DNA from: Phycisphaerales bacterium UBA7800
GTDB lineage: Bacteria; Planctomycetota; Phycisphaerae; Phycisphaerales; Phycisphaeraceae
DNA: 44,316 nt
Direction of reading: 5' to 3'
Assembly: GCA_002480565.1 (NCBI GenBank)
Contig: DLCK01000068.1
Location: 1 to 44,316, forward strand
This document shows, piece after piece, positions 41,411 to 44,316 of the stretch. Each line of letters starts with the position of its first letter. The first letter of the stretch is position 1. A program made the translations under genes and the position numbers. Below the pieces are notes generated by a model, which ran no database searches, was not told the DNA's origin, and saw only the letters and a list, made by a program, of their open reading frames with translations.

Positions 41411-42832
41411 TTAAATTTCGCCAGCTTCGTAGCTCTTGATGTAGGTACGTTGGAAGTCGGGATAAGCAGCCATTTCGTGCTCGCCCAGGTCCAAACCTTC
41501 GATTTCTTCTTCTTCGGTGACGCGGATGCCCATGGTAGCCTTGAGGATACCGAAGACAACTGCAGCAAAGACGAAGGAGGTGATAAAGCAGACGGCTGTA
41601 CCCAAAGCCTGGATACCCAGCAAACTCATATCACCGAAGATCGCCACGCAAAGGGTACCGTAGATACCACAAACACCATGGACTGAGATCGCACCGACGG
41701 GGTCGTCGATCTTAAGCTTGTCGAAGAATAGAACTGCGAAGTAGCAGAGCACACCGGAGACTGCACCAATACCCAAGAGGGCTTCGATCCAAGTCGGGGT
41801 GTCAGGACCAGCAGTGATACCAACCAAGCCAGCAAGAATACCGTTGAGTGCCATGGAAAGGTCAGGCTTACCGCCGACAACCCATGAGCAAATCGCACAG
41901 GCAATACCACCACCGCATGCAGCGATTGTTGTGGTCACCAAGACGTATGACACGCCTGCCGGATCAGCTGAAAGTTCCGAACCACCGTTGAAGCCGAACC
42001 AACCAAACCACAGGAGAAAGACACCGATGGTGGCCAATGGCATACTGTGACCGGGGATCGGGTGAACCGTTCCGTCTTTGCCGAACTTACCGATACGTGG
42101 GCCGAGGATAAGAGCACCAGCAAGGGCACCAGCACCACCGACGGCATGCACCAGGGTTGAACCTGCAAAGTCTGCAAAGCCACGGGCGTCCAACCAGCCA
42201 CCGCCCCATTTCCAGGAACCTGTGATCGGATAGAGAATGCCGACAAACAGAATCGAGAAAATCAGGAAAGGAAGCAATTTGACGCGACCTGCAACAGCAC
42301 CGGAAACGATGGTCGCACAGGTAGCTGCAAACATGCCTTGGAACAGGAAGTCGGTCCACACGGTGTAACCAGTACTGTATGCAGGTGTGATACCTTCATA
42401 CAGAACATCGCCACCATTGTAGATACCACCACCACCGATACCGAATCCGAAGGCGAAGACGCCGTCCACGATCCAGCTGTCACCGGGATACATGATCAGC
42501 CAGCCGCATACAGCGTACATGACAATACCAATCATGGGGATCATGGTGTTCTTGAAGAGGATGTTGACTGTGTTTTTGGCACGGGTCAAACCTGATTCCA
42601 CCATAGCGAAGCCAAGGTGCATGATGAACACCAGCATAGCTGCAATCATGATCCAAAGGTTGTTGACCGCGAACATTTCGGGGGTTACTTCCGATTTGCT
42701 CCAGTCATAGGTGTATGCTGCTGCTGTTTCCACAACTTCTGCTGCGTCTTGAGCGTGAAGCACCGAAGTGCACGATAGGCCCACTATTGCGAAAATGCTT
42801 AAAAGCATGAGCCACGACGAGGGACGTTTCAT
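41411..42832 (-). CDS. amt: Ammonium transporter Amt
   Basis: 473 residues from ATG 42832 (CAGGAGA upstream, 6 bases); a longer frame to 43030 has no site. A signal peptide (about 1-29) precedes eleven membrane helices. Pore twin-His residues are visible in S-T-L-V-H-A-V-G-G and S-V-H-G-V-C-G-I-Y-G. F-A-M-V-E-S-G-L and K-N-T residues near helix 1-2 are typical. The C-terminal tail ends in E-E-E-I-E-G-L-D-L-G-E-H, the usual PII-contact tail. With glnB downstream this is the standard amt-PII operon for ammonium import. Confidence 0.95.
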   Translation of the reverse strand: MKRPSSWLMLLSIFAIVGLSCTSVLHAQDAAEVVETAAAYTYDWSKSEVTPEMFAVNNLWIMIAAMLVFIMHLGFAMVESGLTRAKNTVNILFKNTMIPMIGIVMYAVCGWLIMYPGDSWIVDGVFAFGFGIGGGGIYNGGDVLYEGITPAYSTGYTVWTDFLFQGMFAATCATIVSGAVAGRVKLLPFLIFSILFVGILYPITGSWKWGGGWLDARGFADFAGSTLVHAVGGAGALAGALILGPRIGKFGKDGTVHPIPGHSMPLATIGVFLLWFGWFGFNGGSELSADPAGVSYVLVTTTIAACGGGIACAICSWVVGGKPDLSMALNGILAGLVGITAGPDTPTWIEALLGIGAVSGVLCYFAVLFFDKLKIDDPVGAISVHGVCGIYGTLCVAIFGDMSLLGIQALGTAVCFITSFVFAAVVFGILKATMGIRVTEEEEIEGLDLGEHEMAAYPDFQRTYIKSYEAGEI

Positions 42833-43525
42833 TGGCGTTCTCCTGATACCAATATGAACTTCAATCAATGGGCACCGTGCCCACCTCGCCTGTCTTAATG
42901 CAAACTTAATGCCGCAATGACGAAAAACCATAGACACATTTTGTAAAACCATCAAATTAAACAACTTGCGAAATTTAATTATTTTACAGAACATATTTGA
43001 ATCAAAAGACAACCCTGTTACCGCTCTCAAATCGGCCTAGTTATGCAGCAAGCACCAACTTCAATGCCTACAAAATAGTCACTTCCTACATTTTGATATT
43101 AATACACCACAAGGTTTTGTCTGACTCGTTATTTTTTAAGACACACCCGCCAAGCCCCGACTGCATATTAGGCAAAAGAACCCAATTACATCTATATCAT
43201 TTTTGCCTAAAGCAATTCTTTAAATTTATCTAGCATTATGTTGAAGAGAACGGGGCCAAGCAGCTATTTATCCTGTTCACAGGCTGTCTTTTGCTTTACT
43301 TAAATCCATAATCCCGAGTCTCTATTTGGAACAAGGCATGAAGATAATTTATTTAAAAAGCTCGAAATAACGTCTTTCACAGTAAATTGAATAGGACCTG
43401 CATGAATAAAAAAGACACCAGCTTGTTTCACTGCCCATAAAAAACAACGCAGGCCGTCTCCAAGGAGTCGGCCTGCGTGTTGAATTTTATTTAATTGTCC
43501 AAGCGTGTTGCTTGAGTTTCAATCA
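42833..43525. other. Long AT-rich intergenic region upstream of amt
   Basis: 693 bases without a supportable gene. Contains GGGCAC-C-GTGCCC (42870-42882), a perfect palindrome 38 bases before the amt start, AT-rich promoter-like sequence between 42930 and 43120, and the hairpin at 43447-43478. A 78-codon plus-strand frame (42997-43233) lacks ribosome site and protein-like composition. Confidence 0.6.
43447..43478 (-). terminator. Terminator of right-hand pseudopilin gene
   Basis: ACGCAGGCCG (43447-43456) pairs with CGGCCTGCGT (43469-43478), followed on the minus strand by TTGTTTTTTA. Shares its arm with the terminator at 9001. Confidence 0.85.
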
Positions 43526-44227
43526 TTAGTCAACCACAACGTTGGTACCTTCAGCGGTACCTGAGCCAGAATAGATCATCAGAGCGTCTGAGTCGCTGGA
43601 ATGAGCAAACAGGTCGTCATTGTTGGTGGTGTCATCGCCATACTGAGTGGTGATGTTGTTGTGGGTTGCTTCGAAGGTGACATGGTTGTCATTGAAGCCC
43701 ACTGAGCCACGCCATTCATTGACGTTCGTGCTTGAAGGATTGGTGTGCACGGACTTGATGCCTGTACCGTTATCCTTGGCACGGTCAGAAAGCACAACGG
43801 CTTCACTGTTGGAGGTGTCACGCCATTCGTTGCCACGGTTGCCACTGGCACCAAGGATTTGGAGCACAGCATAGGAGTAGTTGGCCGTGCTGATGGTTTG
43901 AGGGGTCGTGGTGGAAGCGGTCTTGGTTTCCGAGGGGCTGATGATGTATTCACCGGTGAAGTAATTATCATCAAGCAGTTCCTGGAAGCGGAACTCAACG
44001 TCTGTGGTTTTGAATCCGCCGGTGGTGTTCACGCCAGGATAATAGGTGTTATTACCTTGGGAGAAGAGCACCAAACCGGAGTGGATACCACGGATTTGGG
44101 TGGAGTTCTGCATCTGGCGAGCGGTACGACGAGCCGCACCCAGAGCCGGAAGCAAAATACCGATCAGCAAAGCGATAATGGAGATAACAACCAACAGTTC
44201 GATCAGGGTAAACGCGCGCTTTTTCAT
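43526..44227 (-). CDS. Pseudopilin-like protein (right edge)
   Basis: 233 residues. Short leader M-K-K-R-A precedes F-T-L-I-E-L-L-V-V-I and a hydrophobic helix, then R-R-T-A-R-Q-M-Q-N-S. The body is Thr, Asn and Ser rich. The H-X9-DG motif of the other four is replaced by V-G-F-N-D-N-H-V-T-F, so this is a more distant member. It has no Cys. AGAGGAGC lies before the ATG and a strong terminator follows the stop, so it is monocistronic and probably highly expressed, the best candidate in the window for a structural pilin. Confidence 0.87.
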   Translation of the reverse strand: MKKRAFTLIELLVVISIIALLIGILLPALGAARRTARQMQNSTQIRGIHSGLVLFSQGNNTYYPGVNTTGGFKTTDVEFRFQELLDDNYFTGEYIISPSETKTASTTTPQTISTANYSYAVLQILGASGNRGNEWRDTSNSEAVVLSDRAKDNGTGIKSVHTNPSSTNVNEWRGSVGFNDNHVTFEATHNNITTQYGDDTTNNDDLFAHSSDSDALMIYSGSGTAEGTNVVVD

Positions 44228-44316
44228 AGAAAAGCTCCTCTAAAAGAGAAAAGAGACTCTATGGCAGCGTAGCATCAGATCGAATAAGACAAGACTAAGA
44301 AGATGGTGAGCAAAGC

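Noticed and set aside
42860..42885. Possible sigma-54 promoter before amt
   Set aside because: GG and GC can be found 10 bases apart on the minus strand, but the rest does not match TGGCAC-N5-TTGC; the palindrome GGGCACCGTGCCC explains the pattern equally well.
42997..43233. 78-codon plus-strand ORF upstream of amt
   Set aside because: No ribosome site and random-looking composition in AT-rich intergenic DNA.

Overview
The window looks like a chromosomal segment of a marine planctomycete, probably of the Phycisphaerae type. This rests on inference from content, with no marker gene present. The clues are five short proteins with a type IV prepilin signal (four with an H-X9-DG motif), small membrane proteins ending in a C-x2-C-G-Y...C-P-E-C-G zinc ribbon, a Cys-less FmdB-like protein, a DUF3553 protein, and several enzymes for algal-type polysaccharides. 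I see no transposase, integrase, phage gene, CRISPR array or rRNA.

Region 1 (1-17 kb) is mostly housekeeping. It holds a DUF2314 protein cut by the window edge, tRNA-Ala(GGC), a zinc-ribbon coiled-coil protein with an RNase H, a heparinase II/III-like lyase, a flippase-like membrane protein, a cupin, a TPR-like membrane protein and a low-GC two-gene cassette flanked by inverted repeats. NAD-type isocitrate dehydrogenase, the FmdB-like protein, a methyltransferase, LigA, a DUF3553 protein, an SppA-type peptidase, a membrane-anchored protein behind a long structured leader, and a lipoprotein follow.

Region 2 (17-37.3 kb) is a carbohydrate-utilisation island. Block A, on the minus strand, reads LacI regulator, pseudopilin, clan GH-A glycosidase and GH43-like enzyme; a further pseudopilin and a PepSY membrane protein follow after an AT-rich gap. 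Block B, on the minus strand, is a LacI regulator with two tandem-duplicated pseudopilins. Block C, on the plus strand, is a third LacI regulator followed by three paralogous secreted right-handed beta-helix proteins; the last carries about 550 extra residues of carbohydrate-binding-like domains. Palindromes with central CG (AGTCAACGTTGACT, TTTCACGTGAAA and two further CACGTG copies) are likely LacI-family operators. The model is that secreted beta-helix enzymes cut a polysaccharide, intracellular and exported glycosidases finish it, and pseudopilins serve secretion or surface capture.

Region 3 (37.3-44.3 kb) has a small membrane protein, an alpha/beta hydrolase, a duplicated two-gene membrane-protein unit (A-B-A'-B') whose first B copy is broken by an in-frame TAG, an amt-glnB ammonium operon whose PII lacks Tyr51, and a fifth pseudopilin at the right edge.

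The most interesting items are the three beta-helix paralogues (possible uncharacterised glycoside hydrolase or lyase family), the structured leader at 14.49-14.81 kb, the operator network, the pseudopilins embedded in the carbohydrate locus, the repeat-flanked cassette with a Ser-less acyl-carrier-like protein, and the decaying duplicated gene.
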